The position numbers and the translations under genes were made by a program. A model generated the notes under the pieces. It was not told where the DNA came from. It worked only from the letters and a program-made list of their open reading frames with translations, and did no database searches. 64,000 nt of DNA from Ustilaginoidea virens (Eukaryota; Ascomycota; Sordariomycetes; Hypocreales; Clavicipitaceae): the NCBI RefSeq assembly GCF_000687475.1, contig NC_057319.1, positions 3,152,001 through 3,216,000 of the forward strand, read 5' to 3'. This document shows positions 54,197-64,000 of this stretch, piece after piece (position 1 is the first letter of the stretch; each line of letters opens with the position of its first letter).

Positions 54197-55201
54197 TCAT
54201 TTCTCGGTGGTCTCGATTACACTATAAATCGCTCGGGAAATCATGCTGGCGAGAAGCGTGCCATTTTCCCAAGTCTCATCGTGATCGCCGTATCCCTCCA
54301 GCAACTCGACCCTCAGCTTGCCCGTGCCGGACCTGACGAGACTGTCTCTCAGCTGTTCGCCTTGAGAAAAAGGAATAAGGCTGTCCTCGCGGGTCTGCAC
54401 CAGGATTGCGTGTCTGCCCCCTGGCCATTCCGCCGCCCAGTCCTGTACCAGCGCCGGGCTGATAAAGGCCCAAAGCCCCCTGTCCTTTCCAAACGCATTC
54501 CGCGTGAATTGCTCGTATATGGGCCGCAGGTGCTCGTGTTTTTCTCCGGGACCATCTACAAGCCCCGGCAGGTCGTATATGCCGTTGAGACCCAGAATGC
54601 TGGCTGGAGGGCGTATGTACGCCTTGGCCGGGCCGACGCCCCATCTGGCCGTGTTCATGGCGACCTGAAACGCAAGCGTGGCACCGCAGCTGTGGCCCGC
54701 CAGGATGTAGTTGCTCCCAAACCCCGCCGTCTGCTGCAGGAAGGAAATGGCCGCCATGACGTCGAGTATGTGCCCGGGGTGTGTGGCGTTGCGGCTGTAG
54801 TCGGACGGTTTGCTCGGCAGGGTCGGGTGCTCTGGATACGGGGACAGGGAGTAGCTGACGGAGGCAAACGCGGTGGGTGCCTTTGGGCCGGCAGACTCGA
54901 AAAGCTCGCGAGGAAGCCTCTTCAAGGCTGGCACCAGGGAGTCGGATGTGATGAGGGGGTCCCGCCAGGCACCGCCGTGTACGTAAATGACCCAGAGGCT
55001 GCTTGATGGTGGGAGCCATGACGGCGATGGCGTGTCCGACTGCGACGTGGACGTTGCCGGAACCCAAACATCGACGTGTTGCAATCTGCCCGGCAGTGAG
55101 GAGTAAGGGACCTGTGGTTTGTGCCACATGGGAACGGGGAAGTCTTGCCCTTGCTGCTGCCAGGGGGTCTCTGACCAGCGGTCAGGAACGGAGTCCTTCA
55201 T
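54197..55201 (-). CDS. BNA7: Kynurenine formamidase, 334 aa
   Basis: The enzyme hydrolyses N-formylkynurenine to kynurenine in tryptophan-to-NAD synthesis. Single exon, ATG at 55201. It is an alpha/beta hydrolase: the oxyanion motif VIYVHGGAW lies at about 70-80, the nucleophile elbow GHSCGA at about 167-172, and the C-terminal acid and histidine fit REDSLIPF and GDHDETW. The family element LNGIYDLPGL follows the nucleophile. No signal peptide, consistent with cytosol. The stop lies 115 bp from the stop of the converging dehydrogenase gene, with a 17-T run between them at 54125-54141. Confidence 0.93.
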   Translation of the reverse strand: MKDSVPDRWSETPWQQQGQDFPVPMWHKPQVPYSSLPGRLQHVDVWVPATSTSQSDTPSPSWLPPSSSLWVIYVHGGAWRDPLITSDSLVPALKRLPRELFESAGPKAPTAFASVSYSLSPYPEHPTLPSKPSDYSRNATHPGHILDVMAAISFLQQTAGFGSNYILAGHSCGATLAFQVAMNTARWGVGPAKAYIRPPASILGLNGIYDLPGLVDGPGEKHEHLRPIYEQFTRNAFGKDRGLWAFISPALVQDWAAEWPGGRHAILVQTREDSLIPFSQGEQLRDSLVRSGTGKLRVELLEGYGDHDETWENGTLLASMISRAIYSVIETTEK

Positions 55202-55373
55202 CTTTATATCTCGCGGGCTTATGTCTCTCCTCAGTGACGCTAACCAAGAGCGCTAGACGATGAAGCCGATTATGTATCGTGCCGGAGAGCCCAGCTGCGG
55301 TGCTTCTTTCGGAAAAGAGCAAAGCGTGAGGGAGAGCCAAGTGTTGTCCTGTTTCTCTCGAGGGGGAAAAGCA

Positions 55374-55408
55374 GTGTCTCGTGTCTCGTGTCTCGTGTCT
55401 CGTGTCTC
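55374..55408. repeat. GTGTCTC x5 tandem array
   Basis: Five exact 7-bp units, about 170 bp upstream of the BNA7 start codon. Confidence 0.8.
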
Positions 55409-56354
55409 GTCCACCGCGAGGTCAAGCCGCGGGGTGATGGGAGCGCAAAATCCCTCAAAGCTGGCCTCTCTCTCTCCCTTTGGCCCCTAAAACCAGCCAC
55501 AAAGCGTGCCAGCCAGGGCTTCGACTTATTATAGCTGCACTACTGCAGTGTCGTGGTCGCCAAGAAAGAACTGGAAGCACTGGCAACTCCAAAGGGCGGG
55601 CAGGTCGGAGCGAGCTTCTCAACTAAGTCTAGGTAGTCGGGAGGCTTGGAGCTCAGAACGAACTTGGTGGTGGATCTGTCAAGCAGCCAGACCAGACCCC
55701 CCCCCCCCCACCCCCCCAGAGGAAGAGAGGGGGGCGGAAGGCTTGCTTGCCGTCTGGCTCCGCGGTGCAAAGGCGCGCCCAAACCTAAATTCCAATTCCA
55801 AGCTCGTCTTTGCCGCCAGCGTTCCGAAGCCGACGACGGAGTGGAGCTACCTCGACGCATCACGATTTTCGCAATCCATCTCCCTCATATCCCTGGACAA
55901 CCCCCGCATCAGATTGGGCGGGGGACGAGGTGTTGCAGTAACCCAGATGAATCCGGCCCGGTGGGAGCCTCTCGCGGGTCGTAATCTGCCGGCCGAGAGT
56001 GTCGTAGTTGATCGCGTCGAGCCGCTTGAGCGAGCGTTCCTCCTGCTACCCTTATATGGCATTTGACAGTGCATGTTTGCAGTTGCACACGTCGGCAGCA
56101 TGCGTTGTTGCATCATCACGTCGAGCTGTGGCGTGGCCACATGCAGACTTCTGGTCAACTGGTGCTATGCAACAGGGGGTGGGAAGCAGGGTTCTTTCCT
56201 TCATGCTGGGCTGCTTGTGCAACGTGTCCAGGCATCTGTATCAGACTGATGCCACAAGGCCAAAAAGCATCACGTGTGCGGATAAAAAAATATATTCCTT
56301 CTCGCGGTACGGAAGAAAAATGTATATTTCACCCTTTAAGCCTTTTATGGAGCC

Positions 56355-56381
56355 AAAAAAAAAAAAAAAAAAAAAAAAAAA
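56355..56381. repeat. A27 homopolymer
   Basis: A run of 27 A on the plus strand, 40 bp downstream (minus sense) of the tRNA-Ala gene. Confidence 0.9.
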
Positions 56382-56398
56382 CACCATTGAAACGAAGC

Positions 56399-56405
56399 AA
56401 AAAAA
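56399..56405 (-). terminator. Pol III terminator of tRNA-Ala
   Basis: Seven T on the minus strand, 15 bp after the tRNA 3' end, are a typical RNA polymerase III stop. Confidence 0.75.
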
Positions 56406-56420
56406 CAATTCCGAATCGGA

Positions 56421-56493
56421 TGGAGGAACGGGGATTTGAACCCCGGACCTTCTGCATGCAAAGCAGATGTGAGAACCCCTACACCATTCCCCC
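56421..56493 (-). tRNA. tRNA-Ala (anticodon UGC)
   Basis: A 73-nt cloverleaf folds on the minus strand without an intron. The acceptor arms GGGGGAA and TTCCTCC pair with a G3:U70 wobble, the main alanine identity signal, and the discriminator base is A. The anticodon arm TCTGC-TTTGCAT-GCAGA gives anticodon TGC. The T arm CGGGG-TTCAAAT-CCCCG is perfect and includes the B-box. The D arm is GTG-TAGGGGTTCT-CAC. Confidence 0.95.
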
Positions 56494-56944
56494 TGAGTTG
56501 GAATGTGCCAGCCGCAAAATCGTACAAGTAGCAAACAGCTCCTCAGCCCAGACGAGCAACGTCACTGAAGGTACCTACAGAACCGTAAGCTAACATGCAA
56601 TTATTGGCAGGTACAGAACTGTCCGAGGTTGCGTAGCGCACCGGGGTGCCCCGCATCCCACGCCAGTGACGCCTGCCATCCTAAGCTTGCCCCTCGGTCA
56701 CGCTGATCCGCCAATGATGAGATGGCGACACGCCGGAGTGAAGTGGTTTTCAGCGACTTGTACTTGAACACTGCCAATCCGAAATGCACGCTTCCCTTGT
56801 TTCACCCTTTATCCTCTCGTGACGAACCGCATCGAAACCAGCTGGGATCTGTCTCCTTGCGTCTCCCGCCAGAGTCCACTACCTCAGTCTGCCAGAACAT
56901 CACGGCAGCCCCAACGACGACAGCTACGCTCCAAAAATAAAGCC
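56494..56944. other. Intergenic promoter region
   Basis: No gene supported. It lies between tRNA-Ala and the DUF3632-like gene. Confidence 0.55.
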
Positions 56945-57904
56945 ATGGCGTCCTCGTCCATTGATCTTTCGTCCTTGCCCCGGAATCCAGACTCCAAATA
57001 CGAGGCTCGAATGATCTCTATCCTATCGGATGCCATCAACAACCCGGCGCCTACCGAGCTCTCCGCCGAGACTGCAGCCGACGAGATTGACAAGCTTTAC
57101 CCAGCCGGGACCCCTGATGCCGAAGACTTTCTCTGGAGCCTCTGGTCGCTTCTTGTCAGCGTGGCTAAAAAGATTCCCGCTCACGATGCTCGACAGCAGC
57201 TATTGGTCACGATGATTGAAAAGCTGAAAAGCAAACGGGACGACCAAGTTCAGATGTGGGGGCAAACGACGAGGGTTTGGACAGAGTTGCCCATGCTGGG
57301 ACCTGTCATGAGAGACTCGTGGAACTGTGAGTCGGATGCTTTTTCTCCCTCTATTTCATCGCCCCCTTTACTCTGCCGCTTTGCTAGTGAGGCCTCTCCC
57401 GCAGCTCTCTTCTCCCTTTGCTGACCGTCGCACCGTGGGGAAACCAAAACGCATTCAGTTTCGCCCGATTTTGACGGCTCAGACGGCGATAACGGCACCA
57501 TCCAAGAGTGGATTTCTCTCAACTCCTTCGCCGCCCGTCTGTACGGTGCCGGTCTTCAACCTTGGATCAACTTGGCCATTTGGGAACTACGTTCTGGCCT
57601 GGAGGAGACACCCGAAGACCGACCCAACGCTCGAGATACCAGAATTGCCACCGCCCACGAGTGGATCACGCATGCAGGCAAGCAGCTATATCGCAACGGA
57701 CGGCAGCCTCAAAAACTAGATGATGTGGAGCAGAGAGCTTTGAAACCCGGCAGACTCTTCAAGAGCGAAACGTCGGGATTGTCCAATGAGCGGTGGAATT
57801 TTTGGAGAGAAAGGATTGGCGTCTTGGGCGGTGGCGCGGGAAGCGGATCATCAAAAGAAAAGGCGCAGGAGATGCTGGAACTCATGAGCCGGATTGAGGC
57901 CTGA
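56945..57904 (+). CDS. DUF3632-type fungal protein, 275 aa
   Basis: The protein resembles the fungal DUF3632 group, which has no known function. Exons 56945-57326 and 57459-57904 join in frame (828 nt) through an intron with donor GTGAGT and acceptor CAG. Recognisable segments are WTELPMLGPVMRDSWN at the first exon end and, in the second, EWISLNSFAARLYGAGLQPW followed by AIWELRSGLEE. It is all-helical in appearance, without signal peptide or membrane helix. The C-terminal WNFWRERIGVLG motif is also typical. It converges with the RING-finger gene. Confidence 0.82.
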
Positions 57905-58299
57905 GGAAAGCGACTCCGTATTGCCAAAAGTATTGTGACGTCGCGGTCCCTCATCGAAGACGGTCTGTAAATGTTGTTACCCGAGTAAAAATAAGAGCTG
58001 GTGCTTACCAACTTCCGCGGTTTGTTGCTATTCCTCGTCGTTGGCGTACACCAACAATAACCAAAGCAAAGTAAATAAAAAAAACAAAAAAGCTTGGATG
58101 AGTAAATAAATGCACAGCTCCATGCTACGGACGGACAAGCGCCGGGCGAAAAAAGTCCCTCGGCGCGCTCCTCTTCACCTTGTTCCGTCGACTGTGCATG
58201 CACGCTCAGTCATAAATCATATCCACATCCCCTTCGTCGTCATCATCCATCACAACCAGGCTTCTTCGTGTTTTCTTTCCTCGTCTGTCGTCTATGCGC
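57905..58299. other. Convergent 3' flanks
   Basis: No gene. About 395 bp between the stop codons of the DUF3632-like gene and the RING-finger gene, with an A-rich patch at 58070-58091. Confidence 0.55.
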
Positions 58300-58979
58300 T
58301 CATGCATAAATCATGTCCATATCCTCTTCCTCGTCGCCATCATCCACCACCACCGGCTTCTTCTTCTTCTTCCCCATCTCCTCCCTACACATCGGACACG
58401 TGCCCTTGCTCCTCAGCCATGGCCCGACGCACTCCAGATCGAACCGATGCCTTCCTTTGCACGGCAGCTCCACCACCAGGCAGAACTGGTCTTCCAGATA
58501 GGGAATCTTGCAGATGGCACAGTCGTCTTCCTTGGCCAGCCTCTTGCGATTGACTCTGTCCAGGCCGTCCAGAAACTCCTGCCCCACGCCCTGCAGCCGC
58601 GTGGGGGGGTCGTTGATGTCGTCGTCCAGCGACGAGACTAGGTCTAGCAGGAAGCTGCGGTTTTCGTCGGTCGGCGCCGTGGCGGCAAGTGTTTGCATCT
58701 GGTCTTGGAGGAGACGGAAAACGTTGGCCAGGTCGGGAAAGGTGGGCGTCGCGTTGGGGTTGTTGTGAGGGGTCGTCGTGCCGGAGTCGTCGACGCGGTG
58801 GAGGAGGCTGAAGAAGGAGTCCATGTTGACGCGGCGGCTGCCCCGCGTGGGTTCGGTGAAGCGGACATTGTGCTCTACTGTGGTCGGGGAGGCCGAAGTC
58901 CATGGGTCAGTGACGCGCTTTGTCTTTTGTGGTGGCAGTTTAACGCGAGGGCTTGCTTGCCTTCGTACTGAGAGGCCAT
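58300..58979 (-). CDS. RING-finger protein, probable E3 ubiquitin ligase, 198 aa
   Basis: Exons 58979-58961 (19 nt) and 58877-58300 join to MASQYEVEHNVRF, a family-like N-terminus. The intron begins GCAAGC, so it is a GC-AG intron; the open frame that runs through to 59061 instead would use a non-conserved N-terminus. The RING domain lies at about 127-170: CAIC, CKGRHRFDLEC, then CPMC supply the zinc ligands, with the Trp of GPWL between, typical of ubiquitin ligases. The tail is Lys-rich then Asp/Glu-rich (DDGDEEEDMDMIYA). The middle region carries LQGVGQEFLDGLDRV, conserved among such fungal proteins. Substrate unknown. Confidence 0.85.
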
Positions 58980-59443
58980 TCTGACGGCCAGGATGGGCGG
59001 TGGGGAGAGAAGGGGGGGGGGGGGCGTATTTTCTTTGTGATTCTGCCGTTAGAATCGTCACGATGGGCTATTGAGTGCGAATTCAGGAGAGAAAGTATGC
59101 TGCTGCTGTGGTTGTTGTAGTGCCTGCAGCAGAGGAGGCAGAAGCAAGTCGTCGCAAGTAGTCTGTAGGCCCCACCTACGGAGTAGAGTCATGGAAAGCA
59201 AGCGTCTGGTCAATGGTCTCACAACGCACAGAGCTACCGACCAACCAGACGTTAGCGTCCCTGGGCAAGTCTTTAGTGGGGCCCTTACTTTCTACTCCGT
59301 ACTCCGCATTGAGTCTATGACTGACTCTATGGAAACAGGGAGGCCCAGGTTATTCCACGCCTAGTACCTACCCGGACTGCATACACACGCCACCCATCAT
59401 CAAGTGCACGCTTGCGACTTCCACTGCAGGCATGCAAGCTTCT
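58980..59443. other. Intergenic region
   Basis: No gene. Between the start of the RING gene and the 3' end of SRS2; contains TACTCCGTACTCCG at 59299 and TACGGAGTAG at 59177. Confidence 0.55.
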
Positions 59444-62404
59444 TCAACGCTTTCCAGACTGTCCCTGCGGTCGATTGATCGTAGGAGGTTTAAACGGCTT
59501 TCGCAGACGGTCCATGGATGGCGGAGGGCCCAGCCCAACTGGCCGCCTTACACCGCCGACTGGCTTCATCGACATGAAGGTTGTCGAGTGGAAACTCGCA
59601 GCTGGTCTCTGAAGCACTTGCTTTGGCGCCTGCTCACCTACACCCGCTTCCGGCGATGCTTCTCTTGTAGGCGAGCTCGAGAAACAGGCGTTCTTCTCGC
59701 CGCCAGCCTTGTCGTCAGTGAGCCTGGATGCGCCCATCCGGAATACCGGCTTTGCTCCCGCGATTTTATGTTTCGTGAACTCGGCGTCTATTGATGGACT
59801 TTCGTCGGTGCCGCGTATGGCTTGGGGTGCTAATCGTCCGCTGGCTCTTGAGGCAGCTGCCTGGTATCGCGACGTGGCCTTGTCGGCTGGATAGCTCTTT
59901 CTGGCGCTGCTTGCAGTTGTCACGAATCCGAGGAGGCTTTTCTGATCGGCTCGTCTGCTGGCAGTCGCTCCTTGACCCCCTCTCTTCAAATTGGTCTTGT
60001 CGGCGCTGTTTGATTTGAATGCTGATGGGACTCCAGCTGCGTTGAGCGCCAACTGATGAGCTCCCGCGGTGACGAATCCAGGCATGGAAGCCGCCATTGT
60101 AAAAGCTGCCGATTGCTCCATAGTTGTAGAATAGTCCGGCTTCCAAGGTTTCTCCTCATGGGCGGCATCGCCACCACCCTCCAGCGTATTTTGCGTCTTT
60201 TGGCGTTTCGGCACTCTTGAGCGGCAATGGTCGTTGCCCAGATCAAGACCGTTGGCGTCTTTTGGATCAAATGGGTCTATTGGGAACTGCGTGTCCTCGA
60301 TACAAAACATGGGGGGAATCTGATCAAACGTCGACTTTTCGTCAGGCACCATTCTGTTGAGCATCTTACCAACAGTCTCTACAACAGGTGAATCAAATGA
60401 CGGCCCTTTCTGATCAAAGGCACCGGCGAAAGATGTGATGAAGGGCGAAAGTTCGACTTTGTTGCTCAGCCCCTGAGAGCCATACAGAGGGCAACTCAAA
60501 TACAACAATGCCTTGGCCCGTGTCATTGCCACATAAAGCAACCTCCGCTCCTCGTCCATGTCTTCAGCTCGGGAGTGTGGTATTGAACCCTCGTACACGG
60601 ACGGGATGAATACCACGGGCCACTCGAGCCCTTTAGCAGCGTGGATCGTGGATATCGTTACGTCAGACGACTTGTCTTGCTGCGTGTCACTGGATTGTGC
60701 GTCCGATGCCAGAGCCACGTTTGCCAGGAATCTTCCCAGTACGTCGTCGTTGCCCACTTGTCCCACATCCTCAATAGTAGGCAGCGCCTCCTCACTGCCC
60801 GCGCCAAAGTCGCGCATAAAGTCTCCTGCCAAATTGAGCAGCTCCTGAACATTGGCCCACCGTTGCTCGTGGTCCTCTTCGTATTCCGTCTCGAGATAGC
60901 ATTTGAAGTTGAGCAAAGTCACCAAATGCTCTATCAATCCAACCAATGTCGATTCGCCGGCGTTATCAAGATGTTCTGCTTTTGAACGCAAGGTAGAGAT
61001 CACCCTCAGTAGCTCCGTATTTAGCTTCTGCTCCATGCTGGGTCGGATTTTTGTCGTCAGCTGTCGGCCACCACGGCAGTGCCGCCAAAGAATGGCCCAG
61101 AGACTGAGGTTTGACTTTTCGGCTTCTTCCAAAAGCGACTTGACTGTTGCTTCTCCGACGCCCCGCCGAGGCGTGTTGATGATCCTCGAAACAGCGTCAT
61201 TGTTGTTGGGCTGGTAAACCACTCGGAGGTAGTCCAGGAGGATCTTGATCTCTTTCCTTTCGTAGAATTTGAGTCCGCCAACCATGCGGTACGATATCCC
61301 CGACTTACCTAATGCCGATTCAATGTGCCTCGAGAGTGACGCAGAACGTAACAAAATAGCTACATCCTCATTCTTCAGCAGGCCGCCAAACATTGTAGTG
61401 ATTCTCCTCAGCTCGGACACGATCCACTCCCCTTCTGCTGACGAACTTCTGAGTTTCCTGAGCACCGGTTTGGTACCTTTGGCGTGAACTGGTAGCAGAA
61501 CTTTCTTGTATCGCTTCTCGTCTTGTTGGATAACCTGTAGCGACGTATTCAAGATGTGCTGTGATGAACGATAGTTCTCCTCCAAAGAGATCTCGTCTGT
61601 CTGCGGATAATCGCGCAGAAGCCGGTAAAGATTCTTTATTTCCGCCGAGCGCCAGCCATAGATGCTTTGGTCCGGATCTCCAACAATCGTGATCCTCTGT
61701 CGGGTTTGGGCGAACAGCCTCATCAGGTCGTATTGTATACCATTTGTGTCTTGATATTCGTCGATCAACACTGCCTGTACATTAGACACACATGCCGGGT
61801 GATGTTGCAGTAATTCAACACATCGAACCAACAAATCATCGTAATCCAGGAGGTTTGCTCGAGCGAGATGTTGCTGGTACTCAGCGAAGCAAATATTGAG
61901 CGACGGGTTCTCTTGCTGACGCTTTCCCGGTAGAGGTGTCGTGCCCCTTGATTTCCTCTTACTAATCCAACTTTTTGCATGAGCTGTCTCAATCCTCAAA
62001 TCGAGCCGCTTGATAATTCTCTGGATGATGGCACGGGAATCCCCGTCATCTGCAATGGCGAATTTAGGGTTCAGGCCGATACGGTTCCCGTATGCTGCCA
62101 GATATCTCCGAGCAATGGAGTGAAAGGTCCCCAACACAATCTTCTGTTCGTAGGCTTTACCAAGTCGCTTCTCTATTCGTTCCTTCATCTCTTTCGCAGC
62201 TTTGACCGTAAATGTGGCAACAATGACATCAGCGGGCGAGTAGCCCATCTGTTGAATCAGCCATACGACCCGAGAGGTCAGAGTATGTGTCTTGCCGCTT
62301 CCAGGTCCTGCCAGAATAGCAACAGTTGGTGCAGCGGATGTCACGGCGCGGCGTTGAGCTCTGTTCAGAGTTTCTGGCATTGCCTCGGATCCTGGGGCGG
62401 GCAT
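59444..62404 (-). CDS. SRS2: UvrD/Rep-type DNA helicase Srs2, 986 aa
   Basis: Srs2 is a 3'-5' helicase that strips Rad51 from single-stranded DNA and limits recombination at replication forks. Single exon. The start ATG at 62404 gives MPAPGSEAMPETLNRAQRRA; a second ATG eight codons on is also possible. Helicase motifs in order: Q-motif and Walker A (LAGPGSGKTHTLTSR, about 31-45), Ia (ATFTVKAAKEM), II (LIDEYQDTN), III (VGDPDQSIYGWR), IV (ENYRSS), V (STIHAAKGLEWPVVF) and VI (VAMTRAK). They all look intact. The C-terminal 300 residues after about 680 are low-complexity with no conserved domain, in the place where the yeast protein has its Rad51- and PCNA-binding tail. Length is somewhat below yeast Srs2. 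Confidence 0.95.
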   Translation of the reverse strand: MPAPGSEAMPETLNRAQRRAVTSAAPTVAILAGPGSGKTHTLTSRVVWLIQQMGYSPADVIVATFTVKAAKEMKERIEKRLGKAYEQKIVLGTFHSIARRYLAAYGNRIGLNPKFAIADDGDSRAIIQRIIKRLDLRIETAHAKSWISKRKSRGTTPLPGKRQQENPSLNICFAEYQQHLARANLLDYDDLLVRCVELLQHHPACVSNVQAVLIDEYQDTNGIQYDLMRLFAQTRQRITIVGDPDQSIYGWRSAEIKNLYRLLRDYPQTDEISLEENYRSSQHILNTSLQVIQQDEKRYKKVLLPVHAKGTKPVLRKLRSSSAEGEWIVSELRRITTMFGGLLKNEDVAILLRSASLSRHIESALGKSGISYRMVGGLKFYERKEIKILLDYLRVVYQPNNNDAVSRIINTPRRGVGEATVKSLLEEAEKSNLSLWAILWRHCRGGRQLTTKIRPSMEQKLNTELLRVISTLRSKAEHLDNAGESTLVGLIEHLVTLLNFKCYLETEYEEDHEQRWANVQELLNLAGDFMRDFGAGSEEALPTIEDVGQVGNDDVLGRFLANVALASDAQSSDTQQDKSSDVTISTIHAAKGLEWPVVFIPSVYEGSIPHSRAEDMDEERRLLYVAMTRAKALLYLSCPLYGSQGLSNKVELSPFITSFAGAFDQKGPSFDSPVVETVGKMLNRMVPDEKSTFDQIPPMFCIEDTQFPIDPFDPKDANGLDLGNDHCRSRVPKRQKTQNTLEGGGDAAHEEKPWKPDYSTTMEQSAAFTMAASMPGFVTAGAHQLALNAAGVPSAFKSNSADKTNLKRGGQGATASRRADQKSLLGFVTTASSARKSYPADKATSRYQAAASRASGRLAPQAIRGTDESPSIDAEFTKHKIAGAKPVFRMGASRLTDDKAGGEKNACFSSSPTREASPEAGVGEQAPKQVLQRPAASFHSTTFMSMKPVGGVRRPVGLGPPPSMDRLRKPFKPPTINRPQGQSGKR

Positions 62405-63499
62405 CGCGAAGCACGCAGACTCCAGCAGGACATCATTTAGGCGGCAATTCTCAGTACAAGTCGCCCGAGATCAAGATGCACAGGTCGCGGTTGTTTGCCG
62501 TGTCAGATCCAGCATACTCCGTAGACTGTCTTTCGGAAACAATCACCTGCACGGGACGTATGTACAATGCACAAGAACCGATATGATGAGGCGCGTCATG
62601 AAAGACGCGTCGCGTACGGAATTGGAGACTCCACAATTTGTTTGGTGCTCCGTACAGTATCAAGTAAGGATAACATCACACTCCCAACTGTATTAGTGGC
62701 CACGTGACCAAGTGTCCGTCCAAGATGCCATACCGGTTATGGAGCACTTCGAGGGACGAAGGCTTTTGCTTATTTTGATTATTCTTTGTTACTACTTTCT
62801 CCCCAGAATCCCCCAGGTAATCATGTGAGGCTTTTTTTGTTTTCTGCACGGGGGTGCTCCTTTACGAGGGTGAGAAATTGTCCGTCTTGAATCAAGTGTT
62901 CGTGCGGGGATGATAGATCGCCAATACCCGTTCATTGAGTGGCAAGTTGCAAAGCGGAGAACTGAGAAGTGGGGCTTAACATTGGAAACCATCCAGACCC
63001 AACAAGAACGGAGTACACCGTACTCGGTACGGAGTAGTGCGCATGCAAAGGCATCCCCAACGGACCACCCAACGGACCAATCACCGACCGCCTATGCCTA
63101 CCTGCTTGGATCTCGGCGGTTAACAACCTTGTCATCACGACGATACGTCCAACCACCGCCCATTGTCCGCACAAACTTCTTGTGCCACGCTGCAGTCGCC
63201 ATCACTAGAGCAAATGTTTTGCCCAACCACCATTGCTCTGCAAGCCCGGCCTGGCATAACTGCCCAGCCTTGGCCCTGGCCACCTGTCCCGGCGAGCCAA
63301 CAAGCATCTCGCAACCCCGGCGCCAATGTTGGAGCGCCAGCAGCGGCTCGAGTGGTATATACCGCAACGATGGCCTCGTCGTCCGTCCCCGTCGTGTTCA
63401 CTTTCCTGTTCTATCTAACAATGTTTCGACAACTGAGCCGAACTGGAGGCCACATCACACAGTGGCCGCCTCCTTAACGCGCTCACCTTCTTCTCCACG
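62405..63499. promoter_or_regulatory. Divergent promoter region of SRS2 and the next gene
   Basis: Two genes start on opposite strands at its ends. It has ACTCCGTA at 62516, GCTCCGTACAG at 62646 and a compact palindrome-rich run GTACACCGTACTCGGTACGGAGTA at about 63012-63035. No gene is supported inside. Confidence 0.6.
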
Positions 63500-64000
63500 A
63501 TGCTACAAAGGCACCTTGGACCGTTTTCCTCAGCAACATTCCTGGTTTTCGCGCTAATTTTATCCCTCGCCCAATCACAGATTACCGCCACGGAGAACTC
63601 TTTCGGGTCTACCATAAGAGCTAACGACCCTTTGCATATCGATTGGAGCCCTGCACCAGAAGCTGAAGACGGTCCATCATTTTCAGCTGGAGCTCTGAGG
63701 GACAAGAAGTACCTACCGGTTGAAATCGGGGGTATATTTGCAGCATACGGGGTGTCACTGGTGCTGGTTGCCGTTACTCTGCTTTCACTCGCGAAAAAGC
63801 GACGACAGCATCTACAGGCAGGACAAGACGACCTCGAAATCGACAAGCCCAAGTATATCTACGGCGTGGAGTCACCGACGAGTGGTGCAATTAGTCCGTA
63901 CCTACACTGTCCTGCGCCTAGGGCTTCAGGTCAGGCTTTTCCGTATCCTCCGCCGTTGAGAACCCAGTTTGACGACAGTTCCCTTCCACCTCACGCACCA
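63500..64000 (+). CDS. Putative membrane protein, 5' part (cut by window end)
   Basis: The frame starts at ATG 63500 and runs off the window end, so at least 167 residues are visible. Residues 1-26 (FSSATFLVFALILSLAQSQ) form a probable signal peptide. A lumenal or extracellular part of about 50 residues follows. A single membrane helix is at about 78-97 (IGGIFAAYGVSLVLVAVTLLSL), then a stop-transfer KKRRQ and a Pro/Ser-rich cytosolic part (PPPLRTQF, SPTSG). The topology resembles fungal single-pass wall or surface proteins; I cannot assign a function. Introns downstream are possible. Confidence 0.75.
   Translation, partial: MLQRHLGPFSSATFLVFALILSLAQSQITATENSFGSTIRANDPLHIDWSPAPEAEDGPSFSAGALRDKKYLPVEIGGIFAAYGVSLVLVAVTLLSLAKKRRQHLQAGQDDLEIDKPKYIYGVESPTSGAISPYLHCPAPRASGQAFPYPPPLRTQFDDSSLPPHAP

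Larger units (their letters stand above)
55202..56420. other. 1.2-kb spacer between BNA7 and tRNA-Ala
   Basis: No gene supported. It contains GTGTCTC x5 (55374-55408), a C-rich tract (55697-55717), and the A27 run at 56355-56381 near the tRNA gene. Confidence 0.6.

Noticed and set aside
1..64000. CRISPR arrays, bacterial operons or riboswitches
   Set aside because: No direct-repeat/spacer arrays or such elements were seen; the sequence is clearly eukaryotic nuclear DNA.

Overview
The window is nuclear DNA from a filamentous ascomycete, most likely a member of the Hypocreales. The evidence is the many short (about 50-130 bp) GT-AG introns with CTAAC or CTGAC branch sites, the house-keeping proteins with typical filamentous-fungus features (LysM and WSC domains, a 2EXR protein, an AA11 monooxygenase, a GH55 glucanase), and dispersed TACTCCGTACGGAGTA-like and TAGGTACCTA-like palindromes. 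I cannot name the species. I rebuilt gene models by hand from splice sites, so exon joins are predictions supported by frame and family similarity.

Layout. 0.2-6.3 kb: a giant coiled-coil repeat protein (minus). 7.5-9.0 kb: mitochondrial GTP/GDP carrier GGC1 (minus). 9.9-12.1 kb: RNA polymerase III subunit RPC82 (minus), divergent from complex III core protein QCR2 at 13.0-14.6 kb (plus). 16.4-19.1 kb: an ataxin-2/Pbp1 homologue that has no Lsm domain. 21.4-34.3 kb: a secretome-rich accessory stretch holding an AA11 lytic polysaccharide monooxygenase, a LysM-WSC protein with a broken partial copy beside it, an unrecognised secreted protein, a 2EXR protein, and a 14-exon GH55 glucanase fused to a C-terminal module. 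That last gene carries a one-base frameshift.

36-64 kb is mostly conserved house-keeping DNA: a WW-domain protein, a single-pass membrane protein, alpha-tubulin, HMG-CoA lyase, V-ATPase subunit B, a secreted aldose epimerase, diphthamide synthase DPH1, the Ctf18-RFC component CTF8, a short-chain dehydrogenase, kynurenine formamidase BNA7, tRNA-Ala(UGC), a DUF3632-like protein, a RING-finger protein, the anti-recombinase helicase SRS2, and the 5' part of a membrane protein cut by the window end.

The conserved genes do not form one pathway. The accessory stretch does suggest a common theme, which is attack on or recognition of chitin and beta-glucan outside the cell. The strongest candidates for something new are the Lsm-less Pbp1, the GH55-module fusion with its frameshift, and the unrecognised secreted neighbour.
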